A stretch of DNA of 64,000 nt, from NCBI GenBank assembly GCA_947497905.1, contig CANMIH010000001.1, positions 682,001 to 746,000 of the forward strand, written 5' to 3'. The stretch's first letter is position 1. Each line of letters begins with the position of its first letter. This stretch comes from an uncultured Pelagimonas sp. GTDB taxonomy: Bacteria > Pseudomonadota > Alphaproteobacteria > Rhodobacterales > Rhodobacteraceae. Of the stretch, positions 9,850 to 19,088 are shown piece after piece. Below the pieces are notes generated by a model. That model did not search any database and was not told where the DNA came from. It worked only from the letters and a program-made list of their open reading frames with translations. Made by a program: the position numbers and the translations under genes.

Positions 9850-10023
9850 ATATCTGCCTCTATCTGCATCTCTTTGCGGATGCATGTGCTGAAAATGACG
9901 TAAATACGCGCCATCTTGAAGAGGGCGATTCGTCAGAGGCGCCATTGAAGTCGGAACCGTTGCATGGTTGCAAGGTTTTCTTAACGCTCTGGTAAGAAGT
10001 CGACCCCTGGGGGAGTATCAGTT

Positions 10024-11055
10024 GTGACCTTGAAGCGATTTGTTGTGATGGTACTGCTGGCGGGCCTGACCGCCGCCTGTTCCCCGCGCGGGATGATCAG
10101 CTATCTGCCGTTGCCTGCGGCGGCGGGAGAAGAACTGGTCCGAGTTTTTGTGGCCACCAATCGCAACAGTTTCAAACATGATGATGTTGAGCTGGTCCGT
10201 CAGCAATTTGGCGACCGGCGCTCAGATGTGCTGCGCTTTGGCCAGATTGATATCTCGATCCCGCCGGTTCATGAGCTGGGACAGATCGAATGGCCTGGCC
10301 ATGCCACCCCTGATCCTCAACGGCATTTTGTCACTAGAAACGGGCAGGCCTATGAAACGCAGGCCGCGTTTTTGCGCGATGTGCGCGCCGAACAGGGCGA
10401 CAGCAAGGAACTGCTGCTGTTCGTGCATGGGTTCAACGTCAATGTCTCTGAATCAATCTATCGTCTGGCGCAGCTTTCGTATGATTACGACAGCGATATG
10501 CCGGCCATTGCCTACTCCTGGGCCTCTGCCGGGGATCCGCGCGGTTACGTTTATGACCGTGACAGCGTGATTTTTTCGCGCGACGGTCTGGAAGAGGTTC
10601 TAACGTTGTTTGCCAATGACCGTTGGAACATTCATCTCGTGGCTCATTCCATGGGCAGCCAGTTGGTGATGGAGACCCTGCGCCAGATGTCGATCTCTGG
10701 AAAACAGAGGGTTCTGAAACGTATCGAAACACTGGCGTTGATCAGCCCCGACATTGACGAGGATGTCTTTGTCCAACAGGCCAGCCGGATTGACCCCTTT
10801 CCTGAACAGACGGTGCTAATGGTGTCCTCAAAGGACCGTGCTTTGGGCCTATCTGCCTGGTTGACAGGGACGCCCCGGCGCTTGGGATCTATTGCCGATC
10901 AGGATCTATTGGGGGACCTGCCTGTCGAGGTGATTGATCTGTCTGACATTGAAGGCGGGGATAGAACGGGGCATTCAACGGCCTTCACCGCCCCTGTGGC
11001 CATCCGCCTGTTACGCCGCCTACAGAATGCCACTCTGTCCGCGCTGACGCCTTGA
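10024..11055 (+). CDS. DUF900-type alpha/beta hydrolase lipoprotein
   Basis: A probable outer- or inner-membrane-anchored lipoprotein with an alpha/beta-hydrolase fold, 343 residues. The N-terminus has a lipobox (LTAAC, Cys19). The fold shows the oxyanion-hole strand LLLFVHGFNVN (about 130-140) and the nucleophile elbow AHSMGS (Ser209). A GTG start is preceded at 8 bases by GGGGGAG. The DUF900 family is named from recognition; substrate is unknown. It stands alone, divergent from ftsB across about 170 bp. Confidence 0.85.
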   Translation: MTLKRFVVMVLLAGLTAACSPRGMISYLPLPAAAGEELVRVFVATNRNSFKHDDVELVRQQFGDRRSDVLRFGQIDISIPPVHELGQIEWPGHATPDPQRHFVTRNGQAYETQAAFLRDVRAEQGDSKELLLFVHGFNVNVSESIYRLAQLSYDYDSDMPAIAYSWASAGDPRGYVYDRDSVIFSRDGLEEVLTLFANDRWNIHLVAHSMGSQLVMETLRQMSISGKQRVLKRIETLALISPDIDEDVFVQQASRIDPFPEQTVLMVSSKDRALGLSAWLTGTPRRLGSIADQDLLGDLPVEVIDLSDIEGGDRTGHSTAFTAPVAIRLLRRLQNATLSALTP

Positions 11056-11140
11056 GATTTATTCGGTTGCGTGTCGGGTTTGTCCAAAACCTGCACATGT
11101 TTGGTGTTGGGGCCACATAAGTTCGCGGATCTATGACGCC

Positions 11141-11869
11141 TCAGCCATTGCGAATTGACCGCCCTTTGCTCTGGCTATGAATTCTGAGAACCCGTGCAAC
11201 CCAATCCTCAAGCAATGGGATGTTTGCTGAATCTGGATTGAGTGACTTGATTTTCTGGAGATCTCTTATCGCAGCCTGTGCTAGGTCAGGTCGTGCATCA
11301 CGTTCCGCTAAGAGCAATAAGAGACCTGCGCGTTGTGCCAGGTAAGAGGCCCTGGGGCGTTTAGCCGTCAGCGCGATGGCCTGTTCAATATCTGCCAGAG
11401 CAGGCTCGTACATCTGGCGTTTCATATACAGCATTGAACGCATATCATACAGCGCTGATAAAGTGTGATCCAATCCTATGAGATAGGTTAAACCACGAAA
11501 AGCTTGGTCTTCATGCGCTTTGGTTAATCCGTTTTCATACAAGTGTAGGGCACGACGGAATCTTGGAAATTCTTTATTCTGTTCCAGAAGAACGTAGGCA
11601 TCACATGCAGCGGTTCGTTCTGCGAACGACAACTCCCGCTCTTTCGGGTTTCGCTCCGTTACGGGTGCGATGCCAACGATACAGCCTTCCATGGCGATTT
11701 TCAGTTGAGGACTAGTTTCCTGCGAGGGAGCTTGAGAGCGTTCTTCTCTGCCATCATACGCTGATGACGTATGAGGAAACATGATCACAATCAGCGCTGC
11801 GGTCAGTATACCACCAAAAGGTTTTTTCGGAAAAAGTGACTGCGTCTTTTTTCTGTATGTCAAAGCCAA
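11141..11869 (-). CDS. exported hypothetical protein with TPR-like helices
   Basis: A 242-residue protein with a basic N-terminus and hydrophobic segment (about 18-36, GGILTAALIVIMFP) that reads as a signal peptide. The rest is helical, and the section around residues 135-175 (LYMKRQMYEPALADIEQAI) resembles tetratricopeptide repeats. Base composition is visibly lower in GC than the neighbours. The start is uncertain: the longest frame begins with TTG and no strong ribosome site is visible. It is a single gene with no informative neighbours; function is not recognised. Confidence 0.6.
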   Translation of the reverse strand: MALTYRKKTQSLFPKKPFGGILTAALIVIMFPHTSSAYDGREERSQAPSQETSPQLKIAMEGCIVGIAPVTERNPKERELSFAERTAACDAYVLLEQNKEFPRFRRALHLYENGLTKAHEDQAFRGLTYLIGLDHTLSALYDMRSMLYMKRQMYEPALADIEQAIALTAKRPRASYLAQRAGLLLLLAERDARPDLAQAAIRDLQKIKSLNPDSANIPLLEDWVARVLRIHSQSKGRSIRNG

Positions 11870-12057
11870 TACCCAACGAACAAAAGAAATCTAATAGTAT
11901 GAAGCCTATAGCCTATGGATGGCGAAAGTGTGGCGTCCTGAGAATGCAGCGGGAAAAAATGCTATCGACGTGGCTTCCAAAGCGCAGGCAAACGGAACGA
12001 AAGTAATTTTCGTATTTCAGGCAAATAGTGTGAAGGCCGATACACTTGGATCTCAAC

Positions 12058-12088
12058 AAAAACACCCCCGCAGATATCTGCGAGGGTG
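12058..12088 (-). terminator. intrinsic terminator of pgk
   Basis: Read on the minus strand, a GC-rich near-perfect stem (CACCCTCGCAGA / TCTGCGGGGGTG, tightly closed) is followed by TTTTT. It lies about 30 bp past the pgk stop. Confidence 0.85.
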
Positions 12089-12115
12089 CTTTCTGTTTCG
12101 GTCAGTGTTTTGGGA

Positions 12116-13303
12116 TCAGCCAAGGGCTGCCACGCCGGGCAGGGTTTTTCCTTCCATCCATTCCAGAAAGGCACCGCCTGCGGTGGAGATGTAGGTGAAA
12201 TCGTCTGCGGCTTCAGCCTTGTTCAACGCGGCCACAGTGTCACCGCCCCCGGCAACCGAAACAAGCTGACCGGCTGCGCTCCGCGTGGCGGCGTGTTTGG
12301 CGGCGGCATTGGTGGCCGTGTCGAAGGGAGCGATCTCAAAGGCGCCCAAGGGGCCATTCCAGATCAGGGTTTGAGCGGTGTCGATGGCGTCGCTGACCGC
12401 TTTGACCGCCTCGGGGCCTGCGTCGAGAATCATTGCATCCGCAGGGCAGGCATTGGCCGCGACGGTCTCGTTGTCCGCGCCTTCTTTGAATTCACGCGCC
12501 ACAACCACATCGCTGGGCAGCAGAATTTTGCAGCCCGCACCCTCGGCCTTGGCCATGATCTCACGGGCGGTGTCAGCCATATCGTGTTCACACAGCGATT
12601 TGCCCACATCGATGCCCTGCGCCGCAAGGAAGGTGTTGGCCATGCCGCCACCGATCACCAACATATCAACCTTGCCCACAAGGTTGCCCAAGAGATCCAG
12701 TTTGGTTGACACCTTGGCGCCTCCCACCACAGCCAGAACGGGGCGTTCCGGGGTGCCAAGTGCGTTCTCTAGGGCCGAGAGTTCGGCCTGCATCAGACGA
12801 CCGGCACAGGAGGGCAGCAACCGTGCCAGACCTTCGGTTGAGGCATGGGCGCGGTGCGCTGCAGAGAAGGCGTCGTTGCAATAGACATCGCCCTGTTCTG
12901 CCATCTGTGCGGCCAGATCCGCATCGTTTTTGGTCTCACCGGCGTGGAAACGGGTGTTTTCCAGCAGGGCAATCTGACCGGCGCCAAGCCCGTCTACGGC
13001 GGCTTTGGCGGCCTCACCGATGCAATCGTCGCCAAACACAACGCTGACGCCAAGCACGGATTCGAGCGTCGGCACCAATTGCTTGAGGCTCATGTCATCG
13101 CGGCGTTCGCCTTTGGGGCGGCCGAAATGTGCGAGAAGAACCGGTTTGCCACCGCGATTGAGAATATCCTGTACCGTGGCAGCGATACGTTCGATCCGGG
13201 TGGCGTCGGTAACCTCGCCATTGTCCATCGGAACGTTGATGTCGACCCGGCACAAAACGCGTTTGCCATCCAGATCCATGTCGTCGAGGGTTTTCCAGCC
13301 CAT
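12116..13303 (-). CDS. pgk: phosphoglycerate kinase
   Basis: Glycolytic/gluconeogenic enzyme interconverting 1,3-bisphosphoglycerate + ADP and 3-phosphoglycerate + ATP in the cytoplasm. The 395-residue size is normal. Family motifs include [11 protein letters not shown] near the N-terminus, [22 protein letters not shown] and the C-terminal [11 protein letters not shown]. The ATG at 13303 is chosen over a much longer open frame because AGGGAG lies 8 bases upstream and the product then starts like other Pgk proteins. It is divergent from the cyclophilin pair. Confidence 0.97.
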   Translation of the reverse strand: MGWKTLDDMDLDGKRVLCRVDINVPMDNGEVTDATRIERIAATVQDILNRGGKPVLLAHFGRPKGERRDDMSLKQLVPTLESVLGVSVVFGDDCIGEAAKAAVDGLGAGQIALLENTRFHAGETKNDADLAAQMAEQGDVYCNDAFSAAHRAHASTEGLARLLPSCAGRLMQAELSALENALGTPERPVLAVVGGAKVSTKLDLLGNLVGKVDMLVIGGGMANTFLAAQGIDVGKSLCEHDMADTAREIMAKAEGAGCKILLPSDVVVAREFKEGADNETVAANACPADAMILDAGPEAVKAVSDAIDTAQTLIWNGPLGAFEIAPFDTATNAAAKHAATRSAAGQLVSVAGGGDTVAALNKAEAADDFTYISTAGGAFLEWMEGKTLPGVAALG

Positions 13304-13424
13304 CCCAAATGCTCCCTTGCAGTTAGGCAAAGCTCTGCCCCGATCTGCACCAATCGTCAACGGCGACTTGGCATTGGGGCGCGCAAGGGCTACGTGAGGA
13401 AGAGATTTTGCAACGGAGAGAGCA

Positions 13425-13934
13425 ATGGCCGAGATCAAGGACCCGGAAAACACCATCCTGATGGAGCTCAAAGACGGCACCGTCACGATCGAGCTTCTGC
13501 CAGATGTGGCGCCCAAACACGTTGAGCGCATGAAAGAGCTGGCACGTGCTGGCAAATATGATGGCGTGGTGTTCCACCGCGTGATCGATGGTTTCATGGC
13601 CCAGACCGGCGATGTCGAGCACGGCAACTCAAACGAAGACAGCTACAACGCCCGCCGCGCCGGCACCGGTGGTTCGGATCTTCCGGATCTGCCTGCCGAA
13701 TTTTCGAAGCTGCCACACGACCGGGGCACACTGGGCGCTGCGCGCAGCCAGATGCCGAATTCGGCCAACTCGCAGTTCTTCATCAACTTCAGCGACAACA
13801 ACTTCCTCAACGGTCAGTACACCGTGTATGGCCGCGTAGTGTCGGGCATGGAGCATGTTGACGCGATTGTACGGGGCGAGCCACCTGCGAACCCCGACAA
13901 GATGATCAGTGTCAAGGTGGCCTCAGATGCGTAA
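13425..13934 (+). CDS. ppiB: cyclophilin-type peptidyl-prolyl isomerase, cytoplasmic
   Basis: A 169-residue single-domain cyclophilin that catalyses cis-trans isomerisation of Xaa-Pro bonds. It has no signal peptide. The signature regions [37 protein letters not shown] and [12 protein letters not shown] are intact, including the catalytic Arg of the FHR motif. It overlaps the next gene, an exported paralogue, by 8 bp, so the two are co-transcribed and probably translationally coupled. The 121-bp gap to pgk must hold promoters in both directions. Confidence 0.95.
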   Translation: MAEIKDPENTILMELKDGTVTIELLPDVAPKHVERMKELARAGKYDGVVFHRVIDGFMAQTGDVEHGNSNEDSYNARRAGTGGSDLPDLPAEFSKLPHDRGTLGAARSQMPNSANSQFFINFSDNNFLNGQYTVYGRVVSGMEHVDAIVRGEPPANPDKMISVKVASDA

Positions 13935-14502
13935 ACTGGCGTTTGTTCTGGCGCTGATGGGCGCTCCGGCCTATGCGGCCGGTTTGAAGATCGATGTTTC
14001 TGGTGAAGATGGTTCGGGCAGCGATGTTGCCAAAGGGTCGATCATGATCGACCTGCGTGAAGATCTGGCGCCAGAACACGTCAAGCAAATCACCGCAATC
14101 GCCGAAAGTGGGGCCTATGATGGCGTGGTGTTTCACCGCGTGATCGACGGCTTCATGGCGCAGACCGGGGATGTGCAGAACGGCAATGTCAATGCCGATG
14201 GATTTGACATGCGCATGGCGGGCACCGGGGCCTCTGAGTTTCCGGATCTGAAAGCCGAGTTCACCGAGGCGCCGTTTGAGCGAGGTGTGGTGGGTATGGC
14301 GCGCTCGCGCAGCCCCGATTCGGGCAACTCGCAGTTTTTCATCATGTTCGCTCCGGCGCCGCATCTGAACGGTCAGTATACCGTTGTGGGTGAGGTCACC
14401 GAAGGTCTGGACGTGCTGGACGCGATCAAGCTTGGCAAGGGCCGCAATGGCGCGGTTCTTGGTACACCTGATCGTATGAACAAGGTCACGGTCACCGAGT
14501 GA
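13927..14502 (+). CDS. cyclophilin-type peptidyl-prolyl isomerase, exported
   Basis: A 191-residue cyclophilin with a cleavable signal peptide (LAFVLALMGAPAYA), so it acts in the periplasm on folding envelope proteins. The core repeats the motifs of the upstream paralogue ([41 protein letters not shown]), with a distinctive acidic insert near residues 26-36. The ATG at 13927 overlaps the upstream gene's end by 8 bp and gives a proper signal peptide; an upstream GTG would disrupt it. The tandem pair looks like a local duplication. Confidence 0.93.
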   Translation: MRKLAFVLALMGAPAYAAGLKIDVSGEDGSGSDVAKGSIMIDLREDLAPEHVKQITAIAESGAYDGVVFHRVIDGFMAQTGDVQNGNVNADGFDMRMAGTGASEFPDLKAEFTEAPFERGVVGMARSRSPDSGNSQFFIMFAPAPHLNGQYTVVGEVTEGLDVLDAIKLGKGRNGAVLGTPDRMNKVTVTE

Positions 14503-14530
14503 TCTAAGAGCCGAGTGGCCTAAGACTGGG

Positions 14531-14553
14531 GCGCGCGCCCGCGCGGCGCGCGC
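14531..14553 (+). terminator. GC-rich hairpin after the cyclophilin pair
   Basis: Perfect 9-bp arms GCGCGCGCC / GGCGCGCGC around a 5-base loop, followed by ACACTTT. It lies 28 bp after the second cyclophilin stop and plausibly ends that transcript, although the T-tract is weak. Confidence 0.55.
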
Positions 14554-14584
14554 ACACTTTGGACTGCGTTCAAGGCACGCAGCC

Positions 14585-14604
14585 TTTGGGGGCAGGCCCC
14601 CAAA
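14585..14604. repeat. short inverted repeat TTTGGGGGC-AG-GCCCCCAAA
   Basis: Perfect 9-bp arms with a 2-base centre in the intergenic space between the cyclophilins and the DUF3179 gene. A similar G5-C5 dyad flanks the dispersed repeat at 27.1 kb. It may be a second terminator or a repeat remnant. Confidence 0.4.
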
Positions 14605-14705
14605 CCCCCCATCCCTAAAATCTCTGACATCTCATCACGTCTGCGTCACTCTGACTGTGCAGCGCGGCGGTTCTCGCGCAGACTGACAGCGGGAGGAGAT
14701 GTCTC

Positions 14706-15665
14706 ATGCGTGTGATTGCCACTTTGGCGGCTATGGTGTTTGCGGGATCGGTTGCGGCGGATCCGGGGTTTTGGAAGCACGAATGGCCGAAGACCGATTT
14801 TGCCCAGACCAGTATCACCAACTGGGTTGAGATCATGTCTGGCGGGCCGCCTAAAGACGGCATTCCGGCGCTGAGTGATCCGCAGTTTATCGAAGCGGCG
14901 CAGGAACAGCGCATTCAGCCGTCGGAACCGGTGATCACCGTCAAGATCGAGGGAGAACGCCCGCGCGCCTATCCCATCCGCTATCTGACCTGGCATGAGA
15001 TTGTGAACGATCAGATCGGTGATCTGCCTGTGGCGGTGACCTTCTGCCCCCTGTGTAACTCGGGCATCACCTTTGACCGTCGGGTGCAGGGGCGGGTGCT
15101 GAGTTTTGGGGTGTCGGGCAAGCTGCGCAAGTCTGACATGGTGATGTATGACCGCGAGACCGAAAGCTGGTGGCAGCAGGCCATTGGTGAGGGGATTGTG
15201 GGGGAGATGACTGGCGTTGAACTAGACACCTTGCCGAGCTGGATGGAGAGCTGGGCCCAGTTCACCGCGCGCAATCCGGATGGGCTGGTCATGGCCGAAC
15301 CACCGTGGAACCGCCCCTATGGCCGCAATCCCTATCGCGGCTATGACAGTTCGCACCGTCCGTTCCTCTATTCAGGAGAGATGCCGCCGCATGATATCCC
15401 GCCTCTGATGCGGGTGGTGCGTGTGGGCGACCGGGCCTGGACCATGGCGCGTCTGGCGAAAGAACAAGAGATCAGCGAAGCGGGCGTGGTCCTGTCTTGG
15501 AAGCCCGGTCAGGCCTCGGCGCTGGACACGGACAGTATTGCCAAGGGGCGCGATGTGGGCTCGGTGCGGGTGAAGGACGGGCAGGGGCGGGATCTGCCCC
15601 ATGATGTTATGTTTGCCTTTGCCTTCCACGCCTTCTGGCCCGAAGGCACCTGGATGCTCAATTAG
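14706..15665 (+). CDS. DUF3179 domain-containing exported protein
   Basis: A 319-residue protein with a signal peptide (MRVIATLAAMVFAGSVAA) and the hallmark DUF3179 segment TFCPLCNSGITFDRRVQG, with a Cys114-x2-Cys117 pair and downstream GVSGKLRKSDMVMYDRETES. The family's biochemical role is unknown; members are often exported. A GGAGG ribosome site lies just upstream. It converges on the next gene with a 4-bp tail overlap. Confidence 0.9.
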   Translation: MRVIATLAAMVFAGSVAADPGFWKHEWPKTDFAQTSITNWVEIMSGGPPKDGIPALSDPQFIEAAQEQRIQPSEPVITVKIEGERPRAYPIRYLTWHEIVNDQIGDLPVAVTFCPLCNSGITFDRRVQGRVLSFGVSGKLRKSDMVMYDRETESWWQQAIGEGIVGEMTGVELDTLPSWMESWAQFTARNPDGLVMAEPPWNRPYGRNPYRGYDSSHRPFLYSGEMPPHDIPPLMRVVRVGDRAWTMARLAKEQEISEAGVVLSWKPGQASALDTDSIAKGRDVGSVRVKDGQGRDLPHDVMFAFAFHAFWPEGTWMLN

Positions 15666-16552
15666 GCCACAAGCGCGGCGGGCAGACGCCGCGCGATCGG
15701 GGCAAGGGCGCCGTAGTGCAGCCATGTACCCGCCAGACGGTGCGCGCGGGCGCCGGTGCCCAGTTTGAACCGGGCCAGCCCGGCGGCATCGTCTGAATTG
15801 ATGATACCAAGGTCCAGCGTGTCATGCCCCTGATCCGCCAGCCAGCCTATCATCTGCCACAGCACTGCATTCATGGCATTTACCTTGCGGCCCTGATCGG
15901 TGCTATGGCCGATCTGCCAGGTGGCCATGCGCCCATGCCGCAGCACCACGGCGGCGGCGACAAGCTCTTTGTTGTGGCGGGCCTCAAAGACCACGGCCTG
16001 ACCGGGGTTGGCGCGGGCGTAACAGGCGGAAAAGGCCGGGGGCAATCCGCGATAGCCTTTGGTTTTGGCCTGTTCCAACTCGCGGTGTAGCACCCAATGC
16101 CCATCGCTGAGCGCATGCCGGGTCACCTTGACGCCCAAGGCCTCGGCGCGGTTCAACCGGTTGCGCCACTTTTGATGCAGACCTGCGCGCATCTCGTTGG
16201 GTTCACCGAGATCAAGCATCGCCAGAGTGGCGGGGGTCATCAGGGGAAAAAAACCGGCGCGTTTCAGGGCCGAGGCCTGCATGCCGTCTGCATTCAACAG
16301 CATTGGCCGCCCGTCATGCCAGCGATCCCAGCGTTCAAGCCAGCGCGCCACATCCGCGGGCGTTCGTCCAACTGGACCCCGCGACACCATATCGACGCGG
16401 CCCAGAACAGGTAGCTTGCGTGATTGTACCTGCCATAGCAGGTTGATATCGCCGCCGGTTTCACGTTTGCACAGGCGCAGCTCAAGCCCCATGGCTTTGC
16501 AGGCTTTGGCGTATTCTGGCGATTGCGGCAAAGGAAGAAGAAGGTCACGCAT
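15662..16552 (-). CDS. FemAB/GNAT-like N-acyltransferase
   Basis: A 296-residue cytoplasmic protein resembling the BioF2/FemAB-like branch of the GNAT superfamily. The second half carries the acetyltransferase-like core (VFEARHNKELVAAAVVLRHG, then TWQIGHSTDQGRKVNAMNAV), as in family members that transfer amino-acyl or acyl groups to peptidoglycan or other acceptors. No membrane segment. The actual substrate cannot be read from the sequence. Confidence 0.8.
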   Translation of the reverse strand: MRDLLLPLPQSPEYAKACKAMGLELRLCKRETGGDINLLWQVQSRKLPVLGRVDMVSRGPVGRTPADVARWLERWDRWHDGRPMLLNADGMQASALKRAGFFPLMTPATLAMLDLGEPNEMRAGLHQKWRNRLNRAEALGVKVTRHALSDGHWVLHRELEQAKTKGYRGLPPAFSACYARANPGQAVVFEARHNKELVAAAVVLRHGRMATWQIGHSTDQGRKVNAMNAVLWQMIGWLADQGHDTLDLGIINSDDAAGLARFKLGTGARAHRLAGTWLHYGALAPIARRLPAALVA

Positions 16553-16592
16553 AGCGCCATTAACCCCACCGAAAGTTTCTGGGTGGTTAACT

Positions 16593-16760
16593 ATGTTTAT
16601 GAAACCTGATTCTTTGCGCCAGATCGCCCCCCGCTCGCATCACAAGGTCTCTGCCATGGCCCTGTCGCGCCCGCGCCCAACCGCCGCTTCGGCACTGTTG
16701 CTGGCAGTGGTGTTGTCGCTGCCGTTTATCGCGCTGAGCGTTGTGCAGGTTTTGTTTTAA
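16593..16760 (+). CDS. possible small single-pass membrane protein
   Basis: A 55-codon frame whose C-terminal half is one hydrophobic helix (SALLLAVVLSLPFIALSVVQ). An internal ATG at 16656 would give a 34-residue product that is basic at the N-terminus and then membrane-spanning, a plausible small bitopic protein. It is divergent from the GNAT-like gene. No convincing ribosome site was seen, so it could be chance. Confidence 0.35.
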   Translation: MFMKPDSLRQIAPRSHHKVSAMALSRPRPTAASALLLAVVLSLPFIALSVVQVLF

Positions 16761-17155
16761 CGCTCATAGTTGGCGATCCCAAAACCGAGCTGAATGTTGT
16801 GCAAGCTAAGTGTAAGTCAAAGCTTTCTTAGGGTGGCTGTGCCTCTGGGCGGGCCTGTCGATTGGCTTGTGAGGGTCCGACCAACGCCTGATGCTTCCGT
16901 TCCCGCCACAAAACGCGTTTTCCGGACACATCGGGCGCTGGGGCTGTAGCCTCGCAGCAAGTTTTTGCTGTTCTACTTAGGTTCGGATGTTCTATCCAGC
17001 GGACGTGTGCTTGGCACCAATGGCTGTCCCCATGCAAGCGGGGCCTGATTAGAGTGGGCAAAACTGATGAATGTCTCTTTGGTGCTTTGTTAACAACTTC
17101 ATTTTGTGGATATTGTGAGATCTGTAAAAGCATCTAGAAACTAGCTCATTAAAAA
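16761..17155. other. 395-bp intergenic stretch, lower GC toward its right end
   Basis: No RNA gene was recognised here. A minus-strand frame at 16828-17133 reads as non-protein-like (Pro/Arg/His-rich, no ribosome site) and is not called. The right end is AT-rich and contains CTAG-AAA-CTAG just before the following gene, which presumably has its promoter here. Confidence 0.6.
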
Positions 17156-17620
17156 GTGGACGATAGAATGAACTCACTCGCTGTCGATAGGGAAATTTTG
17201 CGAAGCAACATCGAACATCACGTGGAAGTATTCAAAAAGAAGGTTTTCCGAGATCGACGCAGAACAACAGAGGTGGAAATATTTAAGGGAACCGCAGCTG
17301 CGGCCACCACTGCACTATTGGGTATTGGCCAACTTAAGTTTTTTCACGATGTCAGCGATGCGTTTCAAGTTCTGGCGATAGTTTTGACTGCGCTATTGGC
17401 AATTGTCACCGCATGGGACGGGCTGTTCCGGCATAAGGCGCTTTGGATTCTAAATATTTCGGCGCGCAATCAGTTTTTTGAACTGAGGGAGGATTTTGAT
17501 CATGCTGTGGCGACGGATACGCTTTCAGACGAAATGCTGATTGAATTTTATGCGCGATATAAAAAAATCCTTAAAGCGACTAACGACGGTTGGGTCAGTA
17601 TGAGGAAGTCTGAAGGGTAG
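17156..17620 (+). CDS. two-helix membrane protein resembling SLATT-domain proteins
   Basis: A 154-residue protein (150 if the ATG at 17168 is used rather than GTG at 17156). Layout is a polar N-terminal helix (1-40), two closely spaced membrane helices (about 45-62 and 69-91) and a helical cytoplasmic tail beginning WILNISARNQFFELREDF. This 2TM layout matches the SLATT/DUF4231-like families, which are predicted membrane effectors of bacterial conflict systems and are often next to SMODS or SLOG sensor genes. No such partner is adjacent here. Base composition is lower in GC than the flanking housekeeping genes, suggesting acquisition. Family assignment is by architecture only. Confidence 0.6.
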   Translation: MDDRMNSLAVDREILRSNIEHHVEVFKKKVFRDRRRTTEVEIFKGTAAAATTALLGIGQLKFFHDVSDAFQVLAIVLTALLAIVTAWDGLFRHKALWILNISARNQFFELREDFDHAVATDTLSDEMLIEFYARYKKILKATNDGWVSMRKSEG

Positions 17621-17708
17621 ATAGAAAACAGATGAAATAGACATGCGAAGTGCTAGCACTATTTCTGGCTAAGACAGAGCTGAGACAAGAAACGCAAGGT
17701 CCAAATAA

Positions 17709-17734
17709 TTGCAGACCACGGGTGCGGTCTGCAA
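17709..17734 (-). terminator. tyrS terminator hairpin
   Basis: Perfect 9-bp arms TTGCAGACC / GGTCTGCAA with an 8-base loop, about 37 bp beyond the tyrS stop, followed on the minus strand by TTATTTGG. Confidence 0.7.
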
Positions 17735-17749
17735 CTGAAGTTTCTAAAT

Positions 17750-17765
17750 AGGGCCTCGCGGCCCT
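17750..17765 (-). terminator. second hairpin immediately after tyrS
   Basis: AGGGCC-TCGC-GGCCCT, perfect 6-bp arms and a 4-base loop, 6 bp past the tyrS stop; read on the minus strand it is followed by ATTTAG. With the hairpin at 17709 it forms a tandem. Confidence 0.5.
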
Positions 17766-17770
17766 GCCGA

Positions 17771-19027
17771 TCAATCGGCCAGTTTCACCAGCGCGTGGCG
17801 CTTTTTCCCGGCGCTGAGTTTCACCGGCGAGGCCAGTGCGGCGGCGTCCAGAACGATGCCGGTTTCGCTCACTGGCGCGTCGTCCATCTTGGCGCCATTC
17901 TCGGCAATCAGACGCTTGGCGTCTTTGCCCGATTTGGCCAGACCCGAACGCACAATTAGCTGCACAATCGAGATGCCATCGCCAATCTCCTCGCGCGACA
18001 GCTCAAGTGTTGGAAGATCGTCACCTACGCCGCCTTTTTCAAAGACTTCACGCGCTGTCTGCTCTGCTGCTGCCGCCGCCTCTGCGCCATGGCACAGGGT
18101 GGTGACTTCGTTTGCCAGAATGATCTTGGCGTCATTGATCTCGGATCCGGCCAAGGCGCCCAGACGCTCACATTCCTCGAGCGGCAGCTCGGTGTAGAGC
18201 TTGAGGAAGCGGCCGACATCGGCGTCGGTGGTGTTGCGCCAGAACTGCCAGAACTCATAGGGCGAGCGCATGTCGGCGTTCAGCCACACCGCACCATCCT
18301 GCGATTTGCCCATCTTCTTGCCGTCCGAGGTGGTCAGAAGCGGCGAGGTCAGGCCGTAGATCTGGTTGTCGATCACCCGGCGGGTCAGGTCGATTCCGTT
18401 GACGATATTGCCCCACTGATCCGATCCACCAAACTGTACAAGACAGCCATAGCGGCGGTTCAGTTCGAGAAAGTCATAGGCCTGCAGAATCATGTAGTTG
18501 AATTCGAGGAACGACAGCGACTGCTCGCGATCCAGACGCGATTTCACCGATTCAAACGACAACATGCGGTTGACGCTGAAATGGCGGCCGATGTCGCGCA
18601 GGAACTCAAGATAGTTCAGACCATCCAGCCACTCGGCATTGTTCAGCATCAGCGCCTTGTTTGGTGCGTCTGTGTCGTAGTCGAGGTATTTGGCAAAGAC
18701 CTGCTTGATGCCGCTGATGTTGTCGTCGATCTGATCGGCGGTCAAAAGCGGGCGTTCATCGGCGCGGAAGGACGGATCGCCCACCTTGGTGGTGCCGCCG
18801 CCCATCAGGGTGATCGGCTGGTGACCGGTTTTCTGCAACCAGCGCAGCATCATGATCTGGATCAGCGATCCGACGTGCAGCGATTTGGCGGTTGCGTCAA
18901 AGCCGATATAGCCCGGAACCACCCCGTTGACCAAAGCCTCGTCCAGGTTTTGATAATCGGTGCAATCGGCCAAAAAGCCACGCTCGATCATGACGCGCAT
19001 GAAGTCCGATTTGGGATGGTAGGTCAT
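17771..19027 (-). CDS. tyrS: tyrosyl-tRNA synthetase
   Basis: Charges tRNA-Tyr with tyrosine. The 418-residue class Ic synthetase shows the HIGH-equivalent HVGS at 51-54, the tyrosine/ATP pocket ([14 protein letters not shown] from about 201) and the KMSKS-equivalent KMGKS at 238-242. A C-terminal S4-like RNA-binding domain (from about 350, [20 protein letters not shown]) completes it. Length is normal. It is divergent from anmK across a 61-bp gap. Confidence 0.97.
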   Translation of the reverse strand: MTYHPKSDFMRVMIERGFLADCTDYQNLDEALVNGVVPGYIGFDATAKSLHVGSLIQIMMLRWLQKTGHQPITLMGGGTTKVGDPSFRADERPLLTADQIDDNISGIKQVFAKYLDYDTDAPNKALMLNNAEWLDGLNYLEFLRDIGRHFSVNRMLSFESVKSRLDREQSLSFLEFNYMILQAYDFLELNRRYGCLVQFGGSDQWGNIVNGIDLTRRVIDNQIYGLTSPLLTTSDGKKMGKSQDGAVWLNADMRSPYEFWQFWRNTTDADVGRFLKLYTELPLEECERLGALAGSEINDAKIILANEVTTLCHGAEAAAAAEQTAREVFEKGGVGDDLPTLELSREEIGDGISIVQLIVRSGLAKSGKDAKRLIAENGAKMDDAPVSETGIVLDAAALASPVKLSAGKKRHALVKLAD

Positions 19028-19088
19028 AGGGTCACCTCTTTATACTGCGCCGCAAGCTATAAGTAAGTCAGAGGCCGAGGGAAAGAGC

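Noticed and set aside
11919-12194. Plus-strand frame between the hypothetical gene and pgk
   Set aside because: It crosses the pgk terminator and runs into the pgk coding region; protein-like features are absent.
13304-13627. Upstream in-frame extension of pgk by about 108 codons
   Set aside because: It runs antisense over the cyclophilin gene, gives non-family sequence, and the ATG at 13303 has a good ribosome site.
14531-14604. CRISPR-like or repeat array in the GC-rich intergenic region
   Set aside because: Only two unrelated inverted repeats are present, with no periodic direct repeats or spacers.
16828-17133. Minus-strand frame of about 100 codons in the SLATT-side gap
   Set aside because: Composition rich in Pro/Arg/His/Ser, no ribosome site, no motif; treated as chance.
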